From the NCBI GenBank assembly GCA_020726505.1, contig JAHLEZ010000011.1, positions 1,302,001-1,366,000 of the forward strand: a stretch of 64,000 nucleotides of DNA, written 5' to 3'. Both the position numbers and the translations under genes were made by a program. Under the pieces are notes generated by a model that worked only from the letters and a program-made list of their open reading frames with translations, ran no database searches and had not been told where the DNA came from. Positions 45,524-57,175 of this stretch are shown piece after piece. The stretch comes from Leptodontidium sp. MPI-SDFR-AT-0119 (taxonomy: Eukaryota; Ascomycota; Leotiomycetes; Helotiales; Leptodontidiaceae). Position 1 is the stretch's first letter; the number at the start of each line of letters is the position of its first letter.

Positions 45524-47845
45524 CTACAAGAAATCAAAGGTATCGCCTTTCTCCCGTATCATTTTCCCAACCCTCTCTGTGCCAACAATTCTCTCAAGCT
45601 TCAGTACATCCCATTTCGAGAACAGTACTCTGACTGATCCCTCACCTGGTTCCAACTTCCCTTCTTGCACACTTCTCCCAAGATACCCTCCAACAATCTC
45701 TTTGTAGAATATCGGATTGTCAGGTAGTCCATACATGATGATTTTCTTTACCCCCCGAAGTTGGTAGCGGCGGAAGTGATGAGCTCTTTCCGTGTAAAGC
45801 AAGACGCTGTGTCTCTCGTTGAAGAAATGAGATCGGGCTCTAGCAACATCTTTGACAGAAGTGTATTCAGAGATATTACCGAAAGACAGTGCACTAGTGG
45901 TGGGTGAGGTAGCGAAATAGTTTCTGACTCGAACGAAATCGAGGTACGATGGGATGAATATGACCGTCCCAGCAGTGTCCTTTGTGCGACGAATCAGTGA
46001 CGGAATGATAGCCGTGGTGAAGTAGGTAAATCGAGCATCTGGATCTGTAGCGAAGGAGGGTGACTCGATGCGAGAGAAGGTTTGTTTGGCCTTCAATCCC
46101 AACTCTTGAATTGCTCCCGTATATGTCCCACTTATCTTGACCTTGCCTGCCCAATTCTTCGACTGGTTGAAGAATAATGTATTGAGTTCAGGGGTGTTGA
46201 AGGATGACAGTGCGATTGTTTGTCGGAAGTTGATGGCCTTATTGTCTAGATACCAGCTCCGTACTCGACTAAAGTCGCACCCGTGTGCGTCTTTTGGCTG
46301 AAGGTTGAGATGCTCGAAGATGTACTCTACATGCTCCCAATTTTGCATGAGAAGAGCATCGGCTTGATCCACTATAACCATCTCGATAGAACTCAAGAAG
46401 TCATAGTCCCCCTTCTTGTCATCCTTACCTTCGAGTGCCATTCGTAGGCCCAGTGGACTAGCGAATATGATGTCCGAGTTGTAAAATTGTGAGAAGTATT
46501 TGACGGTCTTTCGAGTAAATTTCAAGCCAAGTCGGAACATGTCATCATCATTGCCGCTAAAGAGTTCTCGGAAGTCCTCTGGTTTGTCATTTGAGAATTT
46601 CTCTTCTTTCTCAACGTAGGAGTCATCGAAACGTTTCCGATTCTCCTGTTGTTCTGGTTCACATAGTGCTGTGATCATGCCTACCATTCTTACGCATGAC
46701 TCTCGGGTAGGAAGAATCATGAGTACTTTGGGTCTAGTGAAGCCCTGGTCTCGTAGCTCAAGATCGTCGCTATTGTCTTCTTTCGCAAGCCGTGCATTGT
46801 TTTTGATCACGCGATCTCGAGTCCTGGATATCTGTTAGCCAATACTATTCTCGTGACGTGTATACCACTTACTTGAAGACATGGTTGATAGCATGTAAGC
46901 ATGTCAATCTTCGCAAGCTGTCCGACCTTGCTGTATTTCTTTCGCAATAGAACAAGTCTTGATATCCAAATATGAGAGGCGCTATTGACTTCTCCAAAGA
47001 GTCAAAAGTCGGCTTTTGGTCTACCATAACTTTGGCCAGTTTTTGCTTCAGCTTCAATTCACTAGGACCAGCAATTGCTAATGGCACAGCTATCTTGGAT
47101 TCTTCCTTCTCTGGAAGACTGATCACTGCCTTTCCAAGTTTTGGAAGACTGATCTTCTGAGTTGTCCATTGGTTTAGCTCGAGTGCTTTAAGTCTCTGGG
47201 CAAGAACGTTGTCGTCCGGTGTGGCAAAGTGTGCTTCGAAAGGATCCGAGCTGTCTTCTGAATCATCTTCGTCTTCAAAAACACCATCAGTTGCTGTTTC
47301 GGGACCCTCCTCAGGCTCTTCGACCCGATCAGCATCATCAATTTTGGCATCCAAGTTCTCCTCGGCATCCTCGTCTGGCTGCATTGGCGCAGGAACGTGA
47401 TCTATTTTCCTTCTCTTTGCCTGTGGAGCAGCTTCTGCGGCAAAGCTTTGCATCAGAGATGCATAAGATCGCACAACTGGAACAGGCTCATCCTCCTCGT
47501 CACTAGACTCAGCCTCACTGACCTCCTGTTCCTCAGAAGATGCTTCTGATGCCGAGTTTTCAGCATCCTCCCTAGATATTTTTTAGTGACTTCTTCTGGA
47601 AGTCTGAACAAAGGAACGTACGCTTCTTTTTGCTGGGCTAATCTTTGACTGTCAAAAATTGGTTTCCCTCTTCCACCTCGGAATCCGCCTCGTCCTCTTG
47701 AGCTAGAGCCTCGAGAACCAGGTCCTCCTCTAGATCCTCCTCGACCCCTGAATCCACCAGAAGAAGTGCCCCCACGACCTCCTCTTGGACCACTTGAGCC
47801 CGAGCCTCGGCCTCTTGAGCTGCCCCTGGAACCGTGAAATGCCAT
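45524..47845 (-). CDS. UTP25: U3 snoRNP-associated protein Utp25
   Basis: Exons complement(45524..46823, 46873..47571, 47622..47845) encode 740 residues. Utp25 is a nucleolar factor of the small-subunit processome, related to vertebrate DEF, with a degenerate DEAD-helicase fold. Exon 1 is an RGG-rich tail ([35 protein letters not shown]). Exon 2 starts with an acidic stretch and includes [20 protein letters not shown] and the conserved [15 protein letters not shown]. Exon 3 has [17 protein letters not shown], the motif-II remnant [17 protein letters not shown], and [20 protein letters not shown] near the C-terminus. The first intron (50 nt, GTACGT...CTAG) resolves an apparent frame change at an A-run. 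The second is 49 nt. Confidence 0.93.
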
Positions 47846-48063
47846 TGTTGTTGTGTGAGAGTGATGAATTTTCTTGGTGACATTTGCAGTCAGAGAAAAG
47901 TTCTGGACAGCCTTGTCTTGGCGTTAGCCTTTTGAACTTTTTAACGATCCCGCCCGCACTAGCGCGCACCGCACACTTGACCCCACCACCACACCAAAGC
48001 AAGCACATCGTCGCTGCTCAATTTCGTAACAACTCCAACAACGTCGTCAACCCTCGATTCAGT
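47846..48063. promoter_or_regulatory. Bidirectional promoter, UTP25 / eIF3f
   Basis: 218 bp separate the two start codons. The pairing of a ribosome-biogenesis gene with a translation-initiation gene suggests shared growth control. No motif was assigned. Confidence 0.4.
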
Positions 48064-49239
48064 ATGGCGGTCTCTCCTGAGAACTTCCTGCATCTCGCGC
48101 GTCCTCTTGCGCCAGCTTCCATCGGAGTTCAACCAACCACTGCGCCTCTAAATGTTGTCGTGCAACCGCAGGTAATCGCGATTATTTCAAAATTCCCGTG
48201 GATAGTCACTCACCTTTTGTAGGCCATTTTCTCTATCCTAGATCATTCTATCCGCCGGGATGATTCACAAACACAAGCCACGAGGGTGATCGGAGCGCTT
48301 TTGGGTGTTCGTTCAGAAGATGGCATGGAAGTGGTTGGTAGAGTCTGCCCTCGTTCAAACTCCAATATTAATTATGTCATTTAGGAAGTTCGAAACTGTT
48401 TCGCTATTCCCCATACCGAGAATGAAGACCAGGTTGAAGTCGATGTCGAATACCAGAAGAATATGCTTGCGCTGCAACTGAAGGCGAACCCGAGAGAAGT
48501 CTTGCTGGGATGGTACACAACAAGTCTTGCACTCAACAACTTCAGTGCCCTGATCCAGAACTTCTTCGCAAGCCCCGAGACTGGAACTTTCCCCCACCCT
48601 GCTGTTCATCTCACTATTTCGACCGAGGCTGGAAAGGATATCGAGGCGAAAGCATACATCAGTGCACCAGTTGGAGTTAACGCTGAGCGTGCGGCCGAAA
48701 GTTGTCTCTTCATCCCTGTACCATACGAGATCCGATACGGCGAGGCCGAGAAAAGTGGTTTGGAATTGATCTCTGGAGCCAAGGATAGTGAGGATCGGGC
48801 TGCACCAGTCGTGTCGGATATTGAGGGTTTGGAGCGTGCCGTTGATCAAACCGTTGATCTTCTCGAGCGGGTGTCGGATTACGTCAATTCGGTCCTGGAT
48901 GAGGAAAGCGAGCCTTCGAATGCCTTGGGACAATTCCTGATGAACGCCTTGTCACTGTCACCAAAGGTCGACCCACAAGACATCGAACGCGACTTCAACA
49001 ACCACATCCAAGATGTGTTGGTCGTTTCGTACTTGGCAAACACTATCCGCACCCAAATCGAGCTCTCTCAAAGACTGGCTACGGCTACTCTCACTATGGG
49101 TGGCTCGGATGCTGTTGCTGCAACGGGAGGAGAGGGTGGTGCTAGTGGAGAGAAGGGTTCTCGTGGCGGTCGGGGAGGTGCAAAGAGAGGTGGAAGAGGT
49201 GATAGACAACAACGAGAGCCAAGAGAGCCCAACGAGTAG
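48064..49239 (+). CDS. Translation initiation factor eIF3 subunit F
   Basis: Exons 48064..48171, 48223..48333 and 48385..49239 encode 357 residues. eIF3f is an MPN-domain subunit of the eIF3 scaffold on the 40S ribosome. Landmarks are [38 protein letters not shown] joined to [40 protein letters not shown], and [20 protein letters not shown]. The JAMM metal ligands are not all present, as expected for this non-catalytic subunit. The C-terminus is an RGG-like tail ([20 protein letters not shown]), which is unusual but resembles that of other filamentous ascomycetes. Both introns are 51 nt and phase 0; the second has a weak GTTGGT donor. Confidence 0.94.
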
Positions 49240-49518
49240 ATCTGTTATTATGAAACTTTTCCAAATCCCATGCATTTCATTGCATTTTGTACAGGAATGG
49301 AAAAGTAAGGCGTTTACGGTGGGCCATGCTTCGGTGCTTCACATAGAAATACCATACTTGATACAATGATTGATTAGTGCAAAAACATTTACGGTTTTCA
49401 ATTGTGATTGTATTGGTCTATCAGCTCAGTGTTGTAAACCGGGTACTGAAGTATCATTTTCTGCCCAAACTCCTCTCCGATGCTAACCGTACGCCACGAA
49501 TGTTTTCACAAGAATCCC

Positions 49519-52288
49519 TTAAACTGGTTTCGGAGGAAGAGTGGACGGATTGCCATAGTGGGGGAGGTGGTTGCCAACTTGTCCGCTCTGAGACATGTGC
49601 ATTCCCTGCGACAGACCCTGATGCATACCCTGTGTACCATGAGGCATTCCTGGAGGAAGTCCTTGCGGAGCATTCTGTTGCATCATAGGACGATGAGCCA
49701 TGTGGGGAGATGCATGGTATGATGGAAGAGAGTTGTTTGATCCTTGTCGAGCCATGTTATATCCCATTGAGTTGCTATACTGTGGCTGAGGCGGAGCAAA
49801 GGCGTTATAAGGTAGGTGAGGAGACCCATGGTGTGGAGATCCCTGATGAGGAGATCCGTGATGCGACATGGGTTGGGGAATCGGAAGACCAGCATTGTTG
49901 GGGACGAAAGACTGGGTCTTTGGGTTGAAAGCATGTCGATTGAAACTTCCAGGAATCGGATGTTGACTCTTGGGATCGGCAGGGTTGACAGTGCTGGGCA
50001 ACTGGCCAAAGGCATACGGAATAGAGCTTGGAGGTCCTCTGACGGGTGTTTGCGGTTGGTACGGGTTTTGGTTTTGGTAAAGAGGCTGCTGCTGCTGCTG
50101 TTGCCATTGTTGGGCTGGAAGCTGCGGCGACTGAACTGGAGTACCATAAGTTGTGATTGGTGCACTGTGTGGTTGGAACCGCTGTTGAGGTTGCTGGGGA
50201 TACTGCTGTATCACTGTCAGCGGGATTTGTATAAAGGATGTAGCACTGCTTACCTGTGGCATGTTACTGTACTGCTGCATGCTACCATTGTTCATCATGT
50301 TCGGATTGTATTGCTGAGCAGGTTGAACAAACTGAGGCGGAACTGCAGCCTGGTAGTTGTTCTGAACAGCGCCGTTGAAGGGTTGAGTGGGCATATTAGG
50401 ATATTGAGGTTGTGTGACCCAAGTTGGCACCTGCGGCTGAGGAAAGAATGGAGTGTACTGCGACCTGCGGTCAAAGCTCTCTGAATCATCTCGTCGTTGC
50501 TTGGGTGGCTTAGGTCTCTTGTTCTGGGTAGCTCTATCCTTTGTTGACACGGAGCTTGAACGGGACATCTCATTCAGATCTTCAGTGTCTTGACACTCGT
50601 TAGCAACATATTGAATGACACAAAGGATCGAATATACCTGGAGTGGCATCACCGGTACTTTCCTCCTTGCCAAATATACGCTCTCTGGCCTTATTATAAG
50701 CCGCCTCTCGCTCCTCTCGAGATAGCCTGATGAAGTTAGTCAAAGTCACATTTCGATATTTACTTTGAGATACTCACTTCTCTTTTGCAGAGAGACTCTT
50801 GTCTTTGCCATCACTACCAGTCTCAGAAGTTGCCTTGGACGGACTTGGACCAGTATCCCCATCACCTCCTCGGCGCATGATTTTCATCGTTGGCATAGTT
50901 GGAGGAGGGGTGTTTCCAGTGGTAGGAGGGTTTGAAATGCTAGTCAACGAGGGTGGTAGGCGACAGAAAGGAGTTCGAAATATACGCACAGCACCAGCAA
51001 CAGCATCAACCTGGTGGGTCATATGATAGTAGTCCGCCAGCTTGTGAGTGAGCATACGGCAGAACGAGTTGCATGGTGGAAGATCGATGAATGGCTCCCT
51101 ATTTGCAATTAGTCTATACCCGATGTAATTCCTCAACTTGAGCTGAACCTCAGTTCCAACTGCTTGAGGCCAAGCAACCATCATGCTACGAATTATAGGA
51201 GAGGATCCAACATACTTTGAGTCTTTTACAAACTCAATCACATCCTGCTCCAGTCTCAGTAGGAAAATTCGGTCCTTTGGTGACTCCAAGGCCTCCAATA
51301 ACTTCTCATCCGGGGTCTGACGATAGAACAGACTGAAGCCATCTGGTGCACCTGCGGGACCGACAAGAAGAGGCTTGGACTTTCCGTCGTCTGTTGTTTG
51401 TTGTGAAGACGAGCCACTCTGAGGCGTGATTACTCCTTGGCTTTGGCGCTCCTGCATCGGCTGCATGCTTCGACGATCGGGGGCTTCATAAAACTGGGCT
51501 CTATATGCACGAGCAGCAGCTTCCGACCCAATTCTAGATCCTGCCACAATCGAACCTCGTCCCGAGAATGTATCATCATCCTCAGCAGCCTTGACGCTTG
51601 CACTGTCATCAGGGCGCAGCGATTCCTTCTCATCTAGAGCAAATGTAGTTCCCGATGTGATACTCTTTCCATCCAGACTTGGAGGCTTTGTGCCCAATTC
51701 CGACCCAGAGTCCGTTCGTTGAAAAAGGTCCTCGGAAAATGTCTCAACCCCGTCAGCTTTGGCTTTGGTATTGGTGACGCCTGATCCGTTCACTACAAGA
51801 CTGGGCATCGGAGAGCTAACGCGTAAAGCCTTGACCGCATCGACCAGTTTGGCTTCGGTATTGCCAGACTCTGAGCGAAGGACATTGCGAGAAGGAGCTT
51901 CTGTTTGTGATACACCAGGTCGCTGTTGTATATTCGTATTCAAAGGGCCATCCTCAAGGGGAAAGGGGGTAGGCTCGTTGGTGGAGGGCTTGCTCTGTGT
52001 AGGTCTATCAAGCTGGCTGAGGCCATCTGCCAGCCCCTTCTGGCCTGGTGCTGGGACGTTCTCCTTCCGCGGGTCTCGAATTGGTGTGGCAGATACCGCT
52101 TTGGAGAATGAACCGGAGGGCATATCCTTTCCTGCAGACGCAGCTACCTGAGCAAAGGAGAGGTGTTAGTCAAGAAGTCTGGGGACAAGGTACATGGACA
52201 GCCCTGGTGTGACCATGGAGCCTGGAAAGTTGCATACCTTTGCAAAGGAAAGCCGGGATGGATCTGCAGACATTGGTGCGGTTGCCAT
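49519..52288 (-). CDS. R3H and SUZ domain RNA-binding protein
   Basis: Exons complement(49519..50588, 50638..50726, 50778..52147, 52238..52288) encode 859 residues. Disordered Ser/Pro-rich sequence fills the first half. The R3H domain follows at about residues 300-385 (LRLEQDVIEFVKDSKYVGSS ... LPPCNSFCRMLTHKLADYYH), where the RxxxH signature is RMLTH. The small third exon encodes a SUZ motif (LSREEREAAYNKARERIFG), which with R3H binds single-stranded RNA. The last exon is Gln/Pro/Met-rich and prion-like, with a polyQ stretch (QQWQQQQQQ) and GSPHQGSPHHGSPH repeats. The layout resembles animal R3HDM/ARPP21 and yeast Rbs1-like proteins acting in cytoplasmic mRNPs. Introns are 49, 51 and 90 nt. 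The start MATAPMSADPSRLSFAK matches the short first exon. Confidence 0.85.
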
Positions 52289-53372
52289 CTTTGATGAGGG
52301 GTTTTAAACCAGACCCGAGTCTGGCTGCAGCAAAAGAGCGTAGGGGTCCGAACTGGACAAAGGTGAATCGCAGCCAGGCGACAAGCCTGTGAGAACGAAA
52401 GCTTTTGAATAAAATTAAGGGAGAAAGTTAACAAGAGCGCCCGATGAAGAGAAAAGACATCTGGTCATTGTCGTCGCGGACAAGCAGTTGGTGGATGGAT
52501 GGTTGGTGGGAGTTGGGAGCCTGGGAAGTCGACAAAACTCTTGAATGGGCGTTTGATTGCCTTGCTCGTCGTTTGGCGTACACCAGAGGAGGGCGGACTG
52601 TCGTTTTTTGACGCTGCACAACCGCAACCGCAACGCAACGCAACACAAGAAGGGCTTTGCGGCAGATCAATGTCTGTGCACAGGAAAATTATCGGATACA
52701 GGTGTTGGGCGAAAGATCAGGATTCAGAGCACCTCATTCAGCTCTGGGTGAGTTGAGGCAGACGTACGGCAGGGCAACGACGGAATAAGTTCCCTGCGAA
52801 GTAATCGCTGGAGAGGCTGCGCTGCGCTGCGCGCTTACCGCCTACCGCCTTAGCGTGCTTTTTCTTAGCGCCAACGCCGCCAATGACCCGCCCCGCCCCC
52901 ATAGGTACAATCCAACTGCATCCATCGTACCTTAGCACAAGAGAGAGAGAAGGCTTGTTCCAACCTTTCATGACAACCCCAGACAACAAGCACAAGCAAT
53001 ATCGTCAAAAACCCACGGCTTCGTAATTTCGAAGCAAGTACCAACATACAGACAAGGGAATTGGACCAGGCAAGACTTTTGGAAACAAGGTAAAGAAGCG
53101 ACTTTCTCAACTCAATTCTACAAAACTTCGGTCCCCAAGAGCCTCGAATTCGGTTTTATTCGGTTTTCGTGACCAGCAATATCAACTCCGCCATTCTTCC
53201 TCCCCAACAAAGGCACATATTCCGAGTTCAGAAGCAGAGATCAGCCTTTTCGCGCATTCGTTGCTGAGATTTGACCTGGAGCGCATGCCTGCGGCCAACG
53301 AAGTCGAGTCGCCGACATAAGAACCACTCGCGACAAACAGCCAACTCAGCTGGGTTCTCTTCCCTACCTACC
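52289..53372. other. Divergent intergenic region
   Basis: This 1.08 kb lies between the R3H gene and the zinc-knuckle gene. It contains CAACCGCAACGCAACGCAAC near 52619-52641 and a GCGCTGCGCTGCGCGC patch near 52820-52835, but no gene that I can support. Confidence 0.45.
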
Positions 53373-54288
53373 ATGAATCGATACGCCAGAGGTCCAGCAA
53401 TTGGGGGACCCTCTAAAGCTTCAGCTACAACTCTGTGCCAGAAATGTCTGAAAAAAGATAGGTTGCATCCGTTGAGAATGCAAAATGACAAAGCTAACTT
53501 GGGCTCACGCCACTATAGTTACGAGTGCAAGGGAGTTGTTCAAGAAAGACCTTATGTTTCCCGCCCTTCTCGGACACAGCAGCTATTGAATCCGAAGCTT
53601 CAGCCCAAGTTGACCAGTGATGTCCCACAAGATCTACTGAGGAAGTATGTGTTGAAAGCCATAGTTTTACTACTCGCGCCGTGGCTGACTGGATCCGATT
53701 AGGAAGGGAGTTGCCGATGAATTACTAGCCAAAGCCGACCAGGATCGAGGCAGGAAGCGTGATAGAATGAGCGAGGACCCAGAGCTTGGTGCCTCGAAAA
53801 GAATGCGATCTGCCTCCTCGGCTTCCGTCTCGACTATATCCACAGGAATATCACGATCCCCATCTCCTCAGCGAGATTCCAGAGAGCACAATAGACGAAA
53901 AGTTGGACCCAGGAGTGCATCGCCACCTCTGCGTCGAAAGTCTCCTAGCATGACCCCTCCAAGACGACTTACGGACTCTGAAAAGAAACGGAGACGAGAA
54001 TCTTTCTCGTCGGTGGATTCATATAGCTCAGACGAGGGCAACATGGTGAGAGAGAGGGTAGAGAGTCGTAGTACAAGAAGGCGTTACCAGGAAGCTAGCC
54101 CACCAGCGAGAGGAAGAACTACCGAGAGCAGAAGTCCTCATAGAAAACGACGGGATCTATCAAATGATCGGCAACGTGCCAGGAACGGTTTTGGTGGTGT
54201 TGAGAACAGGCCACCTCCTAGAGAGAGAAGCTTGAGCCCTTTCAGCAAGCGTCTAGCTCTCACGCAGACGATGAATGGGGGAAGATGA
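53373..54288 (+). CDS. Zinc-knuckle, RS-rich protein (splicing-related?)
   Basis: Exons 53373..53644 and 53703..54288 give 285 residues if no further intron is removed. The N-terminus has half a CCHC knuckle (LCQKCLKKD), and the other half (RHYSYECK) comes 20 residues later. Close fungal relatives, as I recall, have CX2CX4HX4C without this gap. The insertion begins with a GT (53462) and includes GCTAAC and an AG (53517-53518), so it may be an intron; removing 53462..53518 keeps frame but loses the His. After it come VQERPYVSRPSRTQQLLNPK, then an Arg/Ser-rich tail (SRSPSPQRDSREHNRR, SPPLRRKSPSMTPPRR). The layout fits a fungal ZCCHC10-like protein. The 58-nt intron at 53645-53702 is clear. Confidence 0.7.
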
Positions 54289-54526
54289 TCCAGATTATAT
54301 TATAGAAGCCTTGGCCGAAAGTGCAAAGTCCATGAGATTACTTTGCGGTTACTCGAGGCTATTTGTGCAGTCTTATTACAAAATTGAGGTTGGATGCTGG
54401 ATTTGCAGGATAGACGGAATACCCCTGGCCAGTGTACCATTGCTTTTATGATTAGAGAACGCCAAACTCCAGGCATGATAACCTCTCCGTACACGTAACG
54501 CCGTTTTGTTCCCAGGCCGTATACTT

Positions 54527-55150
54527 TTACACCATTTCATCGTCTTCCTTCTCTCGCCTCTCCTCTTCCTCCTCCTCCCTTTCCCTCAACTTCACACCCT
54601 CGACCAGAGCAATACCCTCCATACCCATCTCCTCTCCTCCCTCACTTGCTGTGACAGCCCCGGTTCCTGACTTTGACTTGGCAGCTTTCTGGGCTCCCTC
54701 AATCCTCTCCCGTACCATTCTCGCGATCGCATTTTCCGTCCGGACATTCAAGATCTCCAATTTCTTATCCAAGTCTCTTTTCAAATCCCAATTTGGCTTC
54801 TTCGGTTGCAACTTGAACAAATCCACGCCCTTGTCATCCTGCTCCTCTTCCTCGGCCTTTCTTCTAGTCTCATCCTCGACTTCCTTCGCCTGTTGCTCCA
54901 AAGTCTTCTCGACAGCTAACGTTGGCGGTGCTTCGAATCCAAGCTTGGGACCCTTGGATTCTGGGTCATAGTTTCTTCCTGACAGGTGCAGTCTTGCGAC
55001 GTCGGGTTCGGTCGGTGGTGAGGGTGAACGTGTTGATTCTGGAGCTACGATTTCGTCGCCGGGTTGCTTGCGCTTTAGATTCTTGAGCTTGGCCAGACGC
55101 GCTTTCCGTTCATCTGCAGCTGCGCCTAAGGTCGCATGCGTTGACGACAT
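54527..55150 (-). CDS. CWF18: Pre-mRNA splicing factor Cwf18
   Basis: A single exon from ATG 55150 encodes 207 residues (MSSTHATLGAAADERKARL). Cwf18 (animal CCDC12) is a small component of the Prp19-associated spliceosome. Landmarks are RKARLAKLKNLKRKQ, HLSGRNYDPESKGPKLGFEA, KTLEQQAKEVEDETRRKAEE, VDLFKLQPKKPNWDLKRDLD, and KKLEILNVRTENAIARMVRE. An acidic Glu-rich tail follows. The frame stays open upstream of the ATG to 55306, into the inserted transposon, so the upstream part is not taken as coding. The element sits 139 bp before the start codon, in the promoter. Confidence 0.92.
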   Translation of the reverse strand: MSSTHATLGAAADERKARLAKLKNLKRKQPGDEIVAPESTRSPSPPTEPDVARLHLSGRNYDPESKGPKLGFEAPPTLAVEKTLEQQAKEVEDETRRKAEEEEQDDKGVDLFKLQPKKPNWDLKRDLDKKLEILNVRTENAIARMVRERIEGAQKAAKSKSGTGAVTASEGGEEMGMEGIALVEGVKLREREEEEEERREKEDDEMV

Positions 55151-55289
55151 GATGGATCTTGTGAGATTTGATTCAAGGGAGTCGTGCCATGTATCTTCTC
55201 CCAATGCGAAATTCGATGCTGTTGTTTCGCGGGGCTGGTCAGGTCCCAAATTTATCTCAGCCTGGTCGTCGGCTACAATCGTTTTCCTA

Positions 55290-55979
55290 ACGTGTGTCAG
55301 CGTCACCGATTTTAGCGAGCCTCACTAACCCCCCAAAATTCGCCCCAAATCCAAAGTAGGCACCTCACCCCGCCCCTTCAATTAAATATTAAAGCTTTAA
55401 AAAAGTTAATATAGTTAAAATTAAGCATAGTACTAATACATATATCTATTTCTTTTATCCTTAAGATATAACGTTAAGGTGTAAATTATTAAAAGGCCGA
55501 ATTGTCGATTTTTAGCCTCGCGAGCTGGCTCTCGGTCGCAAATTTGAGCCGCAAACTCTCGATTTTGCCCTCGAATATTACTTTACAACCACACCTTCAA
55601 TTAAACTAATAATTACATGTAATTAATTGTTACATGTTAGTCTTAAATTTTTTCTATTTTTTATATTACTTAAGAGCTTGTTTACAGAGTTAGAAGAGGG
55701 GCCCAAAATCGTAGGTTTGCGGCTTAAATTTGCGACCGAGAGCCAGCTCGCGAGGCTGAAATGCCATTTTCGCCCTTTTGTAATTCACACCTTTAAAGTA
55801 CCTTTATAATACTTAAAAATATAATGTATATACTAAAATTATGTTAAATTTTCATTATATCGACTTTTTTTTAAAGCTTTAATAATTAATTAAGGGTAAG
55901 GGGGAGGTGCCTCCTCGTTGCCTCCTTGCGAATTTGAGGGTTGGTGAGGCTCGCTAAAATCGGTGACGCTGACACACGT
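55290..55979. mobile_element. Foldback element E1 (non-autonomous, TA target)
   Basis: This is a 690-bp element flanked by TA (55288-55289 and 55980-55981). Its outermost 36 bp (55290-55325 and 55944-55979) are perfect inverted repeats beginning ACGTGTGTCAGCGTCACCG. The inversion continues imperfectly inward: TATTAAAGCTTTAAAAAA near 55388 pairs with its complement near 55870-55890, GGTGTAAATTA with GGTGTGAATTA, and a GC-rich block GCCTCGCGAGCTGGCTCTCG at about 55517-55536 with its complement at about 55735-55754. Almost the whole element can fold into one hairpin with a loop of roughly 100 bp. No coding frame is present. It lies in the CWF18-PPR promoter. Confidence 0.85.
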
Positions 55980-56179
55980 TACAGCAATGTCCATAACTAG
56001 CTTCAATCCGGATTTTTAGCGAGCCTCACGAAAAGTCGCGTCGGCCCCCCTCCCGCCATCTCTCATATCGGCGCCCCCCCACACAGCACCACCAAATATT
56101 GTCAGAACAACGTCGTAAGTAGCTCAAATTAAAGCTTAACAGTTGCGCTTTCTAACGAACTAATTTGCAGGTTGCTCTG

Positions 56180-57175
56180 ATGGCTCCTCGTTTAGATATA
56201 GACGTGGTGGCGCGTATTGAAGATGCTCTTCGGGACCCCAATGCTATACTCGACCGAGCCTACCTACAATTAATCGCCAACACATATAAGACGACTGAAC
56301 GAACGGTATATCACCATAAACTACGATTAGAGCATGATCTGCCTGTTTTACCACGATCTGGGGGTCCCGCGAAGATTGTTTCTATAGAAATGGAGCAGTC
56401 AATTAAGCTACTTTTAGACGAGAGACCATAGATGTACCAAGACGAGATTGCAGACTTTCTAAAGGACGCATTTGACGTTAATGTGGCTAGAACCACTGTA
56501 CAACGAATATTGGCAAGAATCAAGATTACTCGGAAGAAGTTGAAGGTCGTCGCCGCTCAACAAAACCAGGAACTACGCTTAGAATGGGCATATCGACTAC
56601 AGCAATACACAGCGGACCAAATCGTTTGTGTAGACGAATCTGGGAGCGACGATAGGACTAGAGATCGTCAATATGGCTAGTCCCATTCAGGAGCAAGAGC
56701 AGTAGTTAAGAGGTGGCTACAAAGTAGAGAACAGGTATCTGTACTCCCTGCATATACCATAGACGGCTACATCACTTTTACAACCTTTATGGGCACTTAT
56801 ACAGGCGACATGTTTGCGGATTTCATAATTGACGACTTATTACCACTGTGTAACGCATATCCTGCCTCTAGATCAGTGGTAGTCCTTGATAACGCCTCAA
56901 TCCATCATTCTAATATCGATGAGATTCAAGCACAGTTTAATAGAAGAGGGGTCTTATTACTTTTCTTACCTCTATATTCTCCTGATTTTAACCCAATTGA
57001 AGAGAGCTTTGGAGACCTAAAGGCATATATTCGTCGCCATTATCGTAGGGAGAGGCATAAACATGTAGATTATCAAGATTTCCTAGAATAGGCATGTATT
57101 AAGTCAGGTTCAGGCCCCGATGCTGCCCGCAGAGCACGTGCGCATTTCAGGAACGCAGGTATTAGGGAAGCATAA
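56180..57175 (+). pseudogene. Tc1/mariner DDE transposase with three amber stops
   Basis: From ATG 56180 the frame spans 331 codons with in-frame TAG at 56429-56431, 56678-56680 and 57089-57091. The N-terminal half is helix-turn-helix-like (LIANTYKTTERTVYHHKLRL; DEIADFLKDAFDVNVARTTV). Catalytic motifs are IVCVDESGSDD (first Asp), VVVLDNASIHHS (second Asp) and LPLYSPDFNPIEESFGDLKA (Glu), with 36 residues between the second Asp and the Glu by my count. Each stop sits where relatives usually have Trp (after RP, YG and FLE), fitting TGG to TAG. There are no frameshifts. A possible 5'-leader intron ends at 56170 (TTTGCAG). The tail ends TAA 57173-57175. Confidence 0.88.

Noticed and set aside
47571..47622. 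Frameshift in UTP25 at an A-run
   Set aside because: A 50-nt intron with a perfect GTACGT donor and CTAG acceptor joins the two frames and gives a sensible protein, so no damage is needed.
55151..55306. CWF18 N-terminal extension into the transposon
   Set aside because: The frame is open upstream of ATG 55150 but has no further ATG before it runs into E1; the family start matches ATG 55150.
56429..57091. TAG read as a sense codon (recoding) in the transposase
   Set aside because: Three TAG codons at Trp positions could suggest recoding, but TAG is used as an ordinary stop elsewhere (for example Mic12 and DMAC1-like neighbours end in standard stops), and the accessory gene has a TAA at a Gln position. 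C-to-T damage explains all four.
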